Assembly (NCBI GenBank): GCA_029210045.1 | Contig: JARGNX010000003.1 | Coordinates: 192,072-256,071 of the forward strand | Direction of reading: 5' to 3' | DNA length: 64,000 nucleotides | Origin: Coxiellaceae bacterium | Lineage (GTDB): Bacteria; Pseudomonadota; Gammaproteobacteria; Coxiellales; Coxiellaceae | Shown here: one piece after another, positions 8,422-16,127 of the stretch | Numbering within the stretch: position 1 is the stretch's first letter | Layout: every line of letters starts with the position of its first letter | Translations under genes and position numbers: made by a program | Notes under the pieces: generated by a model | Database searches by the model: none | What the model was told of the DNA's origin: nothing | What the model saw: only the letters and a program-made list of their open reading frames with translations

Positions 8422-9608
8422 CCGAGGTTGTCATTGTATCAACCGCACGAACACCAATGGGTAAAGCCTGCCGTGGGGCCTTTAATATTACGCCCATGCC
8501 CACATTGGCTTCTTATGCTGTTAAAGCAGCTTTACAACGATCAGGAGTAGATAGCAAAGATATTGAAGAGCTCGTGATGGGCTGTGCGCGACCAGAAGGT
8601 ACGCAAAGCAAAAATCTAGCGCGTCATATTGTTGCACGTTCAGGGCTTCCATATTCTGTTGCGGCTTTTACTGTAAGTCGACGTTGTGCCTCAGGCCTGC
8701 AGGCAGTAGTCAGTGCAGCTCATCGTATTTTAGTTGACGGTGCATCCATAATGATTGCGGCCGGTGGTGAAAATATTTCATTAGTGCAAAACGAGCATAC
8801 CAATGAATTTTTTGGTAAGGATCCGTGGTTAGAAGAAAATATTGTTGGCAGTTATATGTCTAATATAGAAACGGCTGAAAATGTTGCGCATCGATATGGT
8901 ATATCACGGCAACAACAAGATGAATACAGTTTGCTCAGTCAGCAACGAACTGCGGCGGCACAACAGACGGGTTTATTCGATGATGAGATTGTGCCTGTTA
9001 CTACGATTAAACACGTTGTTGATAAGGCAACTGGTAAGGAGTCACAACAAGAGGTAACGCTAACACAAGATGAATGTAATCGGCCGGCAACAACGGTAGA
9101 TGGACTAGCGGGTTTAAATCCTATTATGGATAGAGCAGATGCGACGGTAACGGCGGGTAATGCTTGCCAGATGTCGGATGGCGTTTCGGCGTGCGTTTTA
9201 ATGACGCGTGAAGAGGCGGACAGACGCGGCTTGAAGCCATTAGGAATATTCCGTGGTTTTGCAGCGGCGGGCTGTAAGGCGGATGAAATGGGTGTTGGCC
9301 CTTTATATGCAGTGCCACGCTTACTAGAGCGTGCTGGCTTAACTGTGGATGATATTGATTTGTGGGAGCTAAATGAAGCATTTGCTTCGCAAACATTATA
9401 CTGTGCGCGTGAGCTGCATATCCCAATCGAAAAATTAAACGTTAATGGTGGTGCAATTGCTGTTGGTCATCCCTATGGCATGTCAGGTGCGCGCATGGTC
9501 GGCCATCTACTGATAGAAGGCCGTCGACGCGGTGCGCGTTATGGTGTTGTTACCATGTGCATTGGTGGTGGCCAAGGCGCTGCTGGTTTGTTTGAAATTC
9601 TTTACTGA
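8418..9608 (+). CDS. Thiolase (acetyl-CoA C-acyltransferase)
   Basis: A 396-residue thiolase of standard length. It has the nucleophilic Cys90 ([11 protein letters not shown]), the NEAFA motif, His351 ([14 protein letters not shown]) and the second active-site Cys381 ([10 protein letters not shown]). It would cleave a 3-ketoacyl-CoA, releasing acetyl-CoA, as the last step of the pathway encoded by this operon. It begins 4 bases inside the preceding crotonase gene. Its 3' end overlaps by 7 bases the convergent GFA-family gene. FadA/PcaF-type enzymes are equally possible by sequence. The context with an aryl acid ligase suggests a ring-derived rather than a simple fatty-acid substrate. Confidence 0.88.
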   Translation: MTEVVIVSTARTPMGKACRGAFNITPMPTLASYAVKAALQRSGVDSKDIEELVMGCARPEGTQSKNLARHIVARSGLPYSVAAFTVSRRCASGLQAVVSAAHRILVDGASIMIAAGGENISLVQNEHTNEFFGKDPWLEENIVGSYMSNIETAENVAHRYGISRQQQDEYSLLSQQRTAAAQQTGLFDDEIVPVTTIKHVVDKATGKESQQEVTLTQDECNRPATTVDGLAGLNPIMDRADATVTAGNACQMSDGVSACVLMTREEADRRGLKPLGIFRGFAAAGCKADEMGVGPLYAVPRLLERAGLTVDDIDLWELNEAFASQTLYCARELHIPIEKLNVNGGAIAVGHPYGMSGARMVGHLLIEGRRRGARYGVVTMCIGGGQGAAGLFEILY

Positions 9609-9967
9609 TCCCAGTCGAATTTTTCTTCGGCAAATAACATTTGCTGAGGTTTGAAGTTTGAGTCTTTCAATGTGTTTGCGCGTAACACTACTTTGCCGGC
9701 ATACTTGGTAGGATAGCCGTACAGCTGAGTTGAGCAGGTAGGGCAAAAATGCATAATAATGGGTTCGCCACTGCCGCCTTTGTATTCAAAGATTTTGGTA
9801 TTGTCAGCTTCGATTAATTTTGATGCGTCAAATAACATGCCGCAGAGGTGGCCGCCGCTGTTGAGTTCGCGGCATTCGTTGCAATAACAAATGAATTGAA
9901 ACTCAGGTTCAGCCTCAATTTCAAAAGTGTTTTCACCGCAGAAGCATTTTCCGGTGTATTTTGTCAT
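9602..9967 (-). CDS. GFA/CENP-V family zinc protein
   Basis: A 121-residue protein with the cysteine pattern of the GFA family (glutathione-dependent formaldehyde-activating enzyme-like): GKCFCGE near the N-terminus, CYCNEC around 28-33 and HFCPTCST around 73-80. These bind zinc in the Mss4-like fold. The biochemical function of most members is unsettled, so only the family is called. It is the last gene of a minus-strand set (hydrolase, MerR regulator, GFA), 18 bases after the regulator. Its stop lies inside the 3' end of the thiolase gene. Confidence 0.8.
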   Translation of the reverse strand: MTKYTGKCFCGENTFEIEAEPEFQFICYCNECRELNSGGHLCGMLFDASKLIEADNTKIFEYKGGSGEPIIMHFCPTCSTQLYGYPTKYAGKVVLRANTLKDSNFKPQQMLFAEEKFDWDQ

Positions 9968-9985
9968 GTTAGGTTCCTTGTTGTT

Positions 9986-10408
9986 TTATATGTCACATTT
10001 ACTGTCAAAGCCGAATAGCTTTCTTATGCTTGGGCACTCATCGAATGACTTATGACGTTCACAGTTTCCAACTAGTTCTTTGATAGCCGATTCGATTTTC
10101 TTTAATTCAGCTATTTTATGTTGTACCTCTTCTAAGTGTTCGCTCATTCTATCGACTACGGTAATATGCTCTTTACGGTGTGCAAAATCAATTAAATCTT
10201 TGATGACTGTTAGTTTTAAGCCAACTGATTTCGCATTCATAATAAATTTTAATATGGCTACTTGACTGCTTGAATATAAACGATAGCCTGCAGCTGTACG
10301 TGTTTTGGGTATCAGTAATCCCTGGCGTTCATAGTGACGTAGTGTGGAGATGTTGATGTTAGATAGCTTGGCAAGCTGTCCAATCGTCAATGTCTGTTGT
10401 TCGGCCAT
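9986..10408 (-). CDS. MerR family transcriptional regulator
   Basis: A 140-residue regulator. The N-terminal winged HTH is typical (LTIGQLAKLSNINISTLRHYERQGLL, then RTAAGYRLY), followed by the dimerisation coiled coil (about residues 80-115). The C-terminus holds Cys residues in a CERHKSFDECP segment and a final KCDI. This could be a metal- or thiol-responsive site as in the ZntR/CadR/SoxR branches, but the spacing is not diagnostic. It is sandwiched in one transcription unit between an alpha/beta hydrolase gene (14 bases upstream) and the GFA gene (18 bases downstream), the likely targets. No clear 19-20 bp spacer promoter was identified. Confidence 0.85.
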   Translation of the reverse strand: MAEQQTLTIGQLAKLSNINISTLRHYERQGLLIPKTRTAAGYRLYSSSQVAILKFIMNAKSVGLKLTVIKDLIDFAHRKEHITVVDRMSEHLEEVQHKIAELKKIESAIKELVGNCERHKSFDECPSIRKLFGFDSKCDI

Positions 10409-10422
10409 ATGACACCTCTTGA

Positions 10423-11220
10423 TTATGCGTTATTAAGAAAAGCAGTGACTGTATCTACGAATAGTTGCGGATGTTCAACAAAGGGTAGGTGTCCGCATTG
10501 TTCGAATTCAATATATTCAGCACTGGGTATGCCATTCGCAACGGCTTTAACCATTGATGGAATAAAGATAATATCTTGGTCACCGCCAACTACTAATGTA
10601 TTGGCTTTGATATGTTGCAGCCATTCGCTTGAGTTGAATTCGCTCAGTGCGGCAAATTGTCCGCTGTAGCCGGGGAGGGTGAATGGGTGGGGGTTGTTTA
10701 ATGCTAGTTCAACTAAATCATCTGCATTTGTACCCTGACTGAGATAAGGGTAGGAGTACACCCAGCTGCATATCGCTTTGATTACGGTGCTGACAGGTGC
10801 TTCGGCTTTCAATAACTCGAGTTGTGCATCGAGATAATATTTAAAGGCATTATGGCGATTGATTGTGGAGTTGGAAATAACCAGCGATTTGACACGTTCA
10901 GGGTGTCGGTATCCTAGCATTTGTGTGATCATGCCGCCCATTGAGTTGCCAATGAACTGTGCTTTTTGAATGTTTAAATGGTCGCACAAAGCGGCCACGT
11001 CATCGGCCATGAGTTCAATACTGTAATCGCCGCTAGGTACGTCAGTTTGTCCGGCGCCACGGTTATCAAATACGACCACTTGGTAATGTTCTGATAGTGG
11101 TTGAACCACTTCTCGCCAAGTGAGATGGTCAGCGCTAAAGCCGGCAATTAAAACCAAAGGCTCACCTTCACCATGTACTTCGTAGTACATTGAGATATCG
11201 TTGATGGTTGCTTTGCTCAT
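10423..11220 (-). CDS. Alpha/beta hydrolase
   Basis: A 265-residue alpha/beta-hydrolase-fold protein without signal peptide. It shows the oxyanion-side LIAGFSADHLTW, the strand VVVFDNRGAGQTD, the nucleophile elbow GNSMGG with Ser93, an acidic residue in VVGGDQDIIF, and the catalytic His in CGHLPFVEHP. This is the architecture of 3-oxoadipate enol-lactonase-like and related carboxylester hydrolases. The substrate is not determinable. It appears to be the first gene of the minus-strand unit with the MerR regulator and GFA protein. Confidence 0.8.
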   Translation of the reverse strand: MSKATINDISMYYEVHGEGEPLVLIAGFSADHLTWREVVQPLSEHYQVVVFDNRGAGQTDVPSGDYSIELMADDVAALCDHLNIQKAQFIGNSMGGMITQMLGYRHPERVKSLVISNSTINRHNAFKYYLDAQLELLKAEAPVSTVIKAICSWVYSYPYLSQGTNADDLVELALNNPHPFTLPGYSGQFAALSEFNSSEWLQHIKANTLVVGGDQDIIFIPSMVKAVANGIPSAEYIEFEQCGHLPFVEHPQLFVDTVTAFLNNA

Positions 11221-11263
11221 GAGTAGGCTCGCTATATGTAAGACGGTTCGTATTATTATAGTG

Positions 11264-11288
11264 TAAAAAAGCCCAGCTATTGCTGGGC
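11264..11288 (-). terminator. Rho-independent terminator after the RRM gene
   Basis: On the minus strand a perfect 7-bp GC-rich stem (GCCCAGC/GCTGGGC, loop of four) at 11271-11288 is followed by six T (plus-strand A run 11265-11270). It lies 26 bases beyond the RRM gene stop and before the hydrolase gene, separating the two units. Confidence 0.88.
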
Positions 11289-11313
11289 CTGTGATCTGGT
11301 AAGTGCTTGTATT

Positions 11314-11631
11314 TTAGCGATTATATCCGCCGCCGTTACCGCCGCGTCCGCCGCCACGACGTCCGCCACCACTGCCACTGCCACCTTCTTTGGCTGGGCT
11401 GACTTTTATTTGGCGGCCACCGAGGTCAGTACCATTCATTTTTTCGCAGGCTTGTTGTGCGGCTCCGTTGTCTTCATAAGTAATAAATCCAAACCCTTTG
11501 GAACGATTGGTTTCATGATCAATGATTAGTTTTAGTTCGGAAATAGTGCCAAACTCGCCGAAAAGATCTTGTAGTTCTTCTGAGGTGGTTTGATAAGAGA
11601 GATTGCCAACGTAAATTTTTGCTTGGGACAT
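11314..11631 (-). CDS. RRM-domain glycine-rich RNA-binding protein
   Basis: A 105-residue protein consisting of one RNA recognition motif and a Gly/Arg-rich tail. RNP2 is IYVGNL (residues 6-11) and RNP1 is KGFGFITY (about 44-51). The C-terminal ~25 residues are almost all Gly, Arg and Ser. Bacterial proteins of this type (Rbp family) bind RNA and are often cold- or stress-linked, but no specific role can be inferred here. The gene is monocistronic, with its own terminator at 11264-11288. Confidence 0.9.
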   Translation of the reverse strand: MSQAKIYVGNLSYQTTSEELQDLFGEFGTISELKLIIDHETNRSKGFGFITYEDNGAAQQACEKMNGTDLGGRQIKVSPAKEGGSGSGGGRRGGGRGGNGGGYNR

Positions 11632-11730
11632 TGCGGACTGCCTTTATAATTAACAAAGTGATGTGCACATGTATTGTATTTATACCTTGTGCTGCGAAAT
11701 TATATCAAACCTTGAGGGGTAAGTCTTGAT

Positions 11731-12612
11731 TTAAGCCAGGCCCTGTTCTGCAAGCATAAGCAGTGGTCGCCAATCGCCATAACCGCCGTCTAGACACCAA
11801 TAAACTGACAGTATAATTTGCACAAAGTGCCACAGCTTAATGCGCTGCGTATCTAAACCGGTTAGTTCGCTAATTAAGTCAATGCGGCGCTGAATTAATT
11901 GTTGTGGCTTATTATATGTGAAAATTTGCGGCATGGGGTTGCGCAAAAAGGCACCGACTTCGTAGGCGGGTTCACCAATCACGCCTTTGGGGTCAATGGC
12001 TAACCACTGTTGCTGCTCGCAACGTAAGATATTGTCGTGATGTAAGTCGCCATGTAGCACGACTTCATTTGTTGCGTCTTGTAATAGTTCATTGCTAATG
12101 CCGATGGCTTTCTCAACTAATTTTCTATCAAGCGATGGGTGGGGCTTTAGTTGATCTAGCCATTCTTTAATGTGTGGGAAGTTTTTTGGTTCTTTAGGAG
12201 GTTGCCACAAGCGTTGCATGATGGCCGCTGCTGCTTCGCAGGCTTGATCATCATTATTTTCGTTGTATAAAGTTTTTAATGTGTCACCCGGGATGCATTG
12301 TTGCAGTAATAGCCAGCCATATTCGTTGCTGCTGTCGATTAATTGTACTGCGCCTTGACTATTATAATGTTGCAGTGCTTGGATTTCGTGAGTGATATCG
12401 GGATTAGGCACACCAATTTTTAATGCGATAGCATTGTTGTTTTGATCAACCCCTGGGGCCACATAGTTAAAACTTAAATCATCAAACGGTGTTTGCAGTT
12501 CAATATTCAGTTGTTGCTGTAACTGTTGTAACTGCTCGGGAAGTTGTGCAAGCCACAGCTCACCTTGTTCACCGTATAAATCACGAATGTTTTTTTGTAA
12601 TGTCTTATGCAT
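11731..12612 (-). CDS. Aminoglycoside/hydroxyurea phosphotransferase family kinase (APH(6)-like)
   Basis: A 293-residue kinase-fold protein, taking the ATG at 12612. It carries the Brenner-type catalytic loop HGDLHHDNIL, and WLAIDPKGVIGEPAYEVGAF supplying the metal-binding Asp. This combination is characteristic of the PF04655 family (streptomycin 6-kinase, hydroxyurea phosphotransferase). A chromosomal member may phosphorylate some hydroxylated small molecule, so resistance should not be assumed. The frame stays open upstream for 23 more codons, but that stretch is an inverted-repeat element (12634-12693) and is not expected to be coding. Confidence 0.8.
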   Translation of the reverse strand: MHKTLQKNIRDLYGEQGELWLAQLPEQLQQLQQQLNIELQTPFDDLSFNYVAPGVDQNNNAIALKIGVPNPDITHEIQALQHYNSQGAVQLIDSSNEYGWLLLQQCIPGDTLKTLYNENNDDQACEAAAAIMQRLWQPPKEPKNFPHIKEWLDQLKPHPSLDRKLVEKAIGISNELLQDATNEVVLHGDLHHDNILRCEQQQWLAIDPKGVIGEPAYEVGAFLRNPMPQIFTYNKPQQLIQRRIDLISELTGLDTQRIKLWHFVQIILSVYWCLDGGYGDWRPLLMLAEQGLA

Positions 12613-12633
12613 ATTGGGAGTATATCTAAATTT

Positions 12634-12693
12634 GGGGGTCAAGTCTTGACTTGCCGTGCGCCTTCTCGCACGGCAAGGCAAGACTTGACCCCC
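12634..12693. repeat. 27-bp-arm palindromic element
   Basis: Arms at 12634-12660 and 12667-12693 are reverse complements over 27 bases with one mismatch, separated by a 6-base loop (ccttct). The outer part contains a smaller palindrome, GTCAAGTCTTGAC. The flanks (AAATTT on both sides) extend the symmetry imperfectly. It lies between divergent genes. It resembles REP/MITE-type elements rather than a terminator, because no T run follows directly. Confidence 0.85.
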
Positions 12694-12812
12694 GTAAATT
12701 TTTTAAATCGTTAACTAGTTAGTGGTTTTATTTATAGTGTTGTGAATTTTACCGCATTATTGTACGTTGAAAGCATATGGGAGTGGAGGCTGTAGCAAAG
12801 GGAGATGCGGTT

Positions 12813-13640
12813 ATGAGAGATGAAGTTCTGAGTAGGCTCGAAACGAATATTGGCTATTTAGCACGTGACCCCAAACATGCTCGTGAGGGATTACAAACAT
12901 TTGAAGAGTCTGAGTTGTTGAGTTTTGGTGTTGTGCAAAATGGTATTGCCTGTTTGGGGTATATAGAATCGCAGGCAAAGCGATTACAAGGTTGCGTAAA
13001 AAGAAATTACCCTCACGGTTTGAGTTGTGATGAGTCAACAATAAAATTTGTGGCAGGTATCGCAGCGAGCTTATTGGTTGGTGTCTTTATAGGTTTCCTC
13101 CTTAAACTGACGGTAGATATGCCGCATGATTTTTTTGATGATAAAAATGGCAGGTCTAAAACACTAGCACTATTTGGTTGTGGAGCGAGTACCATTGTTG
13201 ATTTGGCGGCATTAATTATTTGTTCCATAAAATTAAAAAACAGATATCAGCAAAATACACGTAGTTACTTCGAAAATAGGTATCAAACTGGCTCGCAAGC
13301 GGTCGGAATTAATCGACTATTGATGTTATGCAAGCCGTTTACCTTATTGGCCTCGATTGGTCAGCTGGATCAATATGCTTCAGGGCATGCTCAGCTAGTG
13401 TGTTTAGGAAAAATAATATCTACCACAGCCAATCTTAGGCGTTCTTATCGCCGAGTCATGATATCAAAAGATAGAAAAACAACGGCAAGCTCTAGTTTGT
13501 TATTGAACTCTACTGCCATTGATTTAAAAGCGATTAACCGTAACATCATGGAATTTTTAAGGGGTATCGCTAAGCCTGTTTTACAATCAGCTGCGCCACC
13601 AGCTGCGCCGACAGCGCCGCATTGGAGTGCTAACGTATAA
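12813..13640 (+). CDS. Hypothetical protein with two membrane segments
   Basis: A 275-residue protein of no recognised family. An ATG at 12813 preceded by GGAG (8-base spacing) is preferred to the ATG at 12777. Two hydrophobic segments are visible, FVAGIAASLLVGVFIGFLLK and LALFGCGASTIVDLAALIIC. They are separated by an acidic turn (PHDFFDDKNGRS) and followed by a polar C-terminal half, with a Pro/Ala-rich end. The layout resembles two other unknown proteins at 53161-55146. The isolated position among effector-like genes makes a host-interaction role conceivable but unsupported. Confidence 0.6.
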   Translation: MRDEVLSRLETNIGYLARDPKHAREGLQTFEESELLSFGVVQNGIACLGYIESQAKRLQGCVKRNYPHGLSCDESTIKFVAGIAASLLVGVFIGFLLKLTVDMPHDFFDDKNGRSKTLALFGCGASTIVDLAALIICSIKLKNRYQQNTRSYFENRYQTGSQAVGINRLLMLCKPFTLLASIGQLDQYASGHAQLVCLGKIISTTANLRRSYRRVMISKDRKTTASSSLLLNSTAIDLKAINRNIMEFLRGIAKPVLQSAAPPAAPTAPHWSANV

Positions 13641-13692
13641 TAAGCTGTGTTATGGTAAGCTGCTTAGCTACCTTAGCGTATGGAGTGATATT

Positions 13693-15267
13693 ATGCGGAT
13701 GAAAAAACTGATATGTACATTTATTGGTTTGGTGATGATGGCAACAGCGAGTGCTGTAACGACCCATTACTACTTTATTAATAACTCACCACAGAAACTT
13801 TATGCGCGTTGGGGTAATGATGGCAAGGTTGTTACCGTAGTGCCATGGCAGAAGTTGTTGTTAGCTAGTGATAAAAGTAACAGTGGTAGTTATCAGTTAT
13901 CATTAAGCCATCAGTCGAACAACTTACAGCAAGCGCCTTTGCAGTTATCACTGCAGTTAAATAAAGACTATAACGATCAGGTGAGTTTGCGATTATTGTC
14001 AGCGACAGATCAGCAAACCATAGCATTAAAACACATTGATAGTTTTAAGCCATCAAGTTTAGTAGCGGCTGTTGATCAAGTGCAGCTTAATAGCAGCACG
14101 AATTTTGTATTTGAGAATAAAAACTACCGTCTCTATCAAGCGGATATGAAATACAATAATGTTTTTTCACCGACGCGTGAAATCGATATTACTTTAGATC
14201 AAACGATGCCGCGCTTTTTGCGTAATGATAATGACGCCAATCAACTGGATGTGCTGACGTATAACGTGCAACTCTGGGATGATTTTTCCGCTTTGGGTGG
14301 TATGCGTTTGAATCAAGCGACACGGCGTGCGACATTAATTCCAACTAAGATTGCACATTATGATGTTGTGGTTGCTGAAGAGTTGATGTCTGAAAATGGT
14401 TTGCAGGGGCGACGTAAAAAGTTTGTTGAAGCTATGAAGCAGCAAGGTTATCCATACAGTTATGGTCCGATTCCAAGAACACTTGGTTTATCGGGCGGGG
14501 TAGTTATCTTTAGTCATTGGCCATTAAGTCACTTTCAACAGCTGAAGTATCCGTCGAAAGATACGCACGGTGTGGATAGTATGGCTAATAAAGGGGTGCT
14601 GTATGTGCAGATAAATAAACATGGCAAGGTGTATCATTTATTTGCGACGCATACTCAAGCAGATGAGCCTGCTGATAACCACAGTAAAGATGTCGCTGCG
14701 CGTGATCGTCAATTTTTGGATCTTATTGGTTTTATCAGGGCGAAAAATATTCCAACAGGTCAATCGGTGATTGTGGCTGGGGATTTAAATGTGAATTATC
14801 AGCGGAGTAATGACTGGATCCCGGGTCAAGCCCGGGATGACAATGCAGTAGCCCGGGATGACAATGCAGTAGCTCGGGGTGACAATGCAGTAGCTCGGGG
14901 TGACAAAGCAGTAACGCAGGATAATAATGCAGAGTACCAAGTAACCATTAGTCAGCTCACTAACAAGAAACAGGCATGGAACAATATTGCAGTGATGCCT
15001 TACGGTAGCAATCCGGCAATTAATTTAATGAATACCGACAGTGCTCCTGAAATGGTGGATTATATTTTGATGTTGGGTCGGCCGTTTACACAATCACCGG
15101 GCTTTATAAAGCAAAGTAGGATTCGGGTGATTCGTGCGCCGGAAGTTGCGCAAATGTATGCCGGCGGTCATGCGTTAGATGCAAGCAAAAAACCATTCGC
15201 GGAGTTGGATTTGTCTGATCATTTTGCTTATGAAGCTGAATTTCATACGGTGAGCGTAAATAATTAA
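13693..15267 (+). CDS. Secreted endonuclease/exonuclease/phosphatase-family protein, sphingomyelinase-like
   Basis: A 524-residue exported protein. The ATG at 13693 follows GGAGTGAT and begins a signal peptide (MRMKKLICTF to TASA). An N-terminal beta-rich region of about 170 residues precedes a DNase I-like catalytic domain with LDVLTYNVQ, VVAEELM (metal-binding Glu), GVVIFSHWPL, FATHTQADEP, VIVAGDLNVNY and a terminal LSDHFAYEAEF. These match neutral sphingomyelinase C enzymes, which hydrolyse host sphingomyelin. A nuclease or phosphatase of the same fold is the alternative. Between GDLNVN and SDH an in-frame palindromic repeat (14815-14934) inserts about 40 low-complexity residues. The frame also extends upstream into the previous gene, but that part lacks a ribosome site. 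Confidence 0.75.
   Translation: MRMKKLICTFIGLVMMATASAVTTHYYFINNSPQKLYARWGNDGKVVTVVPWQKLLLASDKSNSGSYQLSLSHQSNNLQQAPLQLSLQLNKDYNDQVSLRLLSATDQQTIALKHIDSFKPSSLVAAVDQVQLNSSTNFVFENKNYRLYQADMKYNNVFSPTREIDITLDQTMPRFLRNDNDANQLDVLTYNVQLWDDFSALGGMRLNQATRRATLIPTKIAHYDVVVAEELMSENGLQGRRKKFVEAMKQQGYPYSYGPIPRTLGLSGGVVIFSHWPLSHFQQLKYPSKDTHGVDSMANKGVLYVQINKHGKVYHLFATHTQADEPADNHSKDVAARDRQFLDLIGFIRAKNIPTGQSVIVAGDLNVNYQRSNDWIPGQARDDNAVARDDNAVARGDNAVARGDKAVTQDNNAEYQVTISQLTNKKQAWNNIAVMPYGSNPAINLMNTDSAPEMVDYILMLGRPFTQSPGFIKQSRIRVIRAPEVAQMYAGGHALDASKKPFAELDLSDHFAYEAEFHTVSVNN
14815..14934 (+). repeat. Palindromic element with 21-bp tandem units inside a coding gene
   Basis: A hairpin (ATCCCGGG/CCCGGGAT, 5-base loop, 14818-14838) of the dispersed TGGATCCC...GGGATGACA type opens into tandem 21-base units at 14830, 14851, 14872 and 14893, with a degenerate fifth at 14914. 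Because 21 is a multiple of three, the gene stays in frame and encodes repeats of ARDDNAV. The host gene is the sphingomyelinase-like CDS. Confidence 0.9.
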
Positions 15268-15351
15268 GCGCAAATTGGGTAAGGTATTTCGCAGATATCC
15301 ATGCTAGACTGTGCCCTAATTGTGATCAAGCTGTAATAGTAGGAGTTAACA

Positions 15352-15825
15352 ATGAAGCGTGGGTTGATAGCTGCCGGTATAATGGGGCTAATAACAATAT
15401 CTTACACTAGTTTAATGGCCGAGCCTCTGCCATCAGTTGGCAGGATGGGTACGGTTGAGCAAGAACAGCAGCAACAGGCGGTAGTGCAGAAGCTCATTGG
15501 TGCTTTTAATCATGCTAATCGTAAGCCTTTGTCACAAAAGCAATTAAAATCCTTTTATAGTCCTGCCGTGACAGTGAGTGTTAATGGCGAGCAAAAAGCA
15601 GCTGGTTATAAACAGCTTGGCAAGTATCTCGGTGCCATGTTATCTCCAGTCAAGAGAACACATTTCAGTATGCGTCCCGATGAGGTTATTGTGGCGGGTG
15701 AGAATGTGGTAGCACACTATTATGTTCGTCAGAAGGTGGCAGGTCACTGGAAAACTCAGCAAGTGATGGCTAACTTTATCTTTGATCATGGCAAGATCTC
15801 GCAATGGAGTTCTGTCACTACGTAA
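15352..15825 (+). CDS. Exported NTF2-like (SnoaL-type) small protein
   Basis: A 157-residue protein with a signal peptide (about residues 1-23, ending SLMA). A domain follows with the pattern of NTF2-like/SnoaL proteins: a helical start (VVQKLIGAFNHANR), KSFYSPAVTVSVNG, then strands HFSMRPDEVIVAGENVVAHYYVR and MANFIFDHGKISQWSSV. No catalytic residues can be assigned. TAGGAG lies upstream of the ATG. It follows the sphingomyelinase-like gene on the same strand after 84 bases and may be a separate unit. Confidence 0.6.
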   Translation: MKRGLIAAGIMGLITISYTSLMAEPLPSVGRMGTVEQEQQQQAVVQKLIGAFNHANRKPLSQKQLKSFYSPAVTVSVNGEQKAAGYKQLGKYLGAMLSPVKRTHFSMRPDEVIVAGENVVAHYYVRQKVAGHWKTQQVMANFIFDHGKISQWSSVTT

Positions 15826-16127
15826 TTCGTTAACGTTATGAAGCGACTTTGTCGTCCCGGAAATTGCAAAGCAATTATCCGGGATCCAGGACAATATTAT
15901 ATGGATTGCTGGTCAAGCCAGGAATGACAGAGTAGCGCAGGATCTGCGATCCGAGCCATGAAGTAAAAGAGGTGTGCTGTGCGCCTTGATAAATCACTGC
16001 CTTACTGATAGGCAGTTATAGCATCAGTGCATTGCGTGGTCTATACACGGGATGACAAGGAGGTTTTGCAGTCGCACCCCATCCCCCGGTATACTAATCA
16101 AAATAATTATTCATGGAGAACAACTGG
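15826..16127. repeat. Intergenic region with degenerate palindromic elements
   Basis: No gene is seen. At 15855-15884 an imperfect hairpin (TCCCGGAAATTGC / GCAATTATCCGGGA, one bulge) is followed by further fragments of the same family near 15905-15930 (CTGGTCAAGCCAGGAATGACA) and at about 16047 (CGGGATGACAAGG). It is a nest of partly decayed copies upstream of the transporter gene, whose promoter must lie near its 3' end. Confidence 0.75.

Noticed and set aside
12613..12681. N-terminal extension of the APH-like kinase frame
   Set aside because: The extra 23 codons lie almost wholly in the long inverted repeat; the ATG at 12612 gives a family-typical N-terminus.
13627..13692. Upstream start of the sphingomyelinase-like protein
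   Set aside because: It would place 22 polar residues before an obvious signal peptide and overlaps the previous gene; GGAGTGAT supports 13693.
14830..14934. CRISPR-like array
   Set aside because: Units are 21 bp in direct tandem with no spacers and lie inside a coding frame; no cas genes are present.
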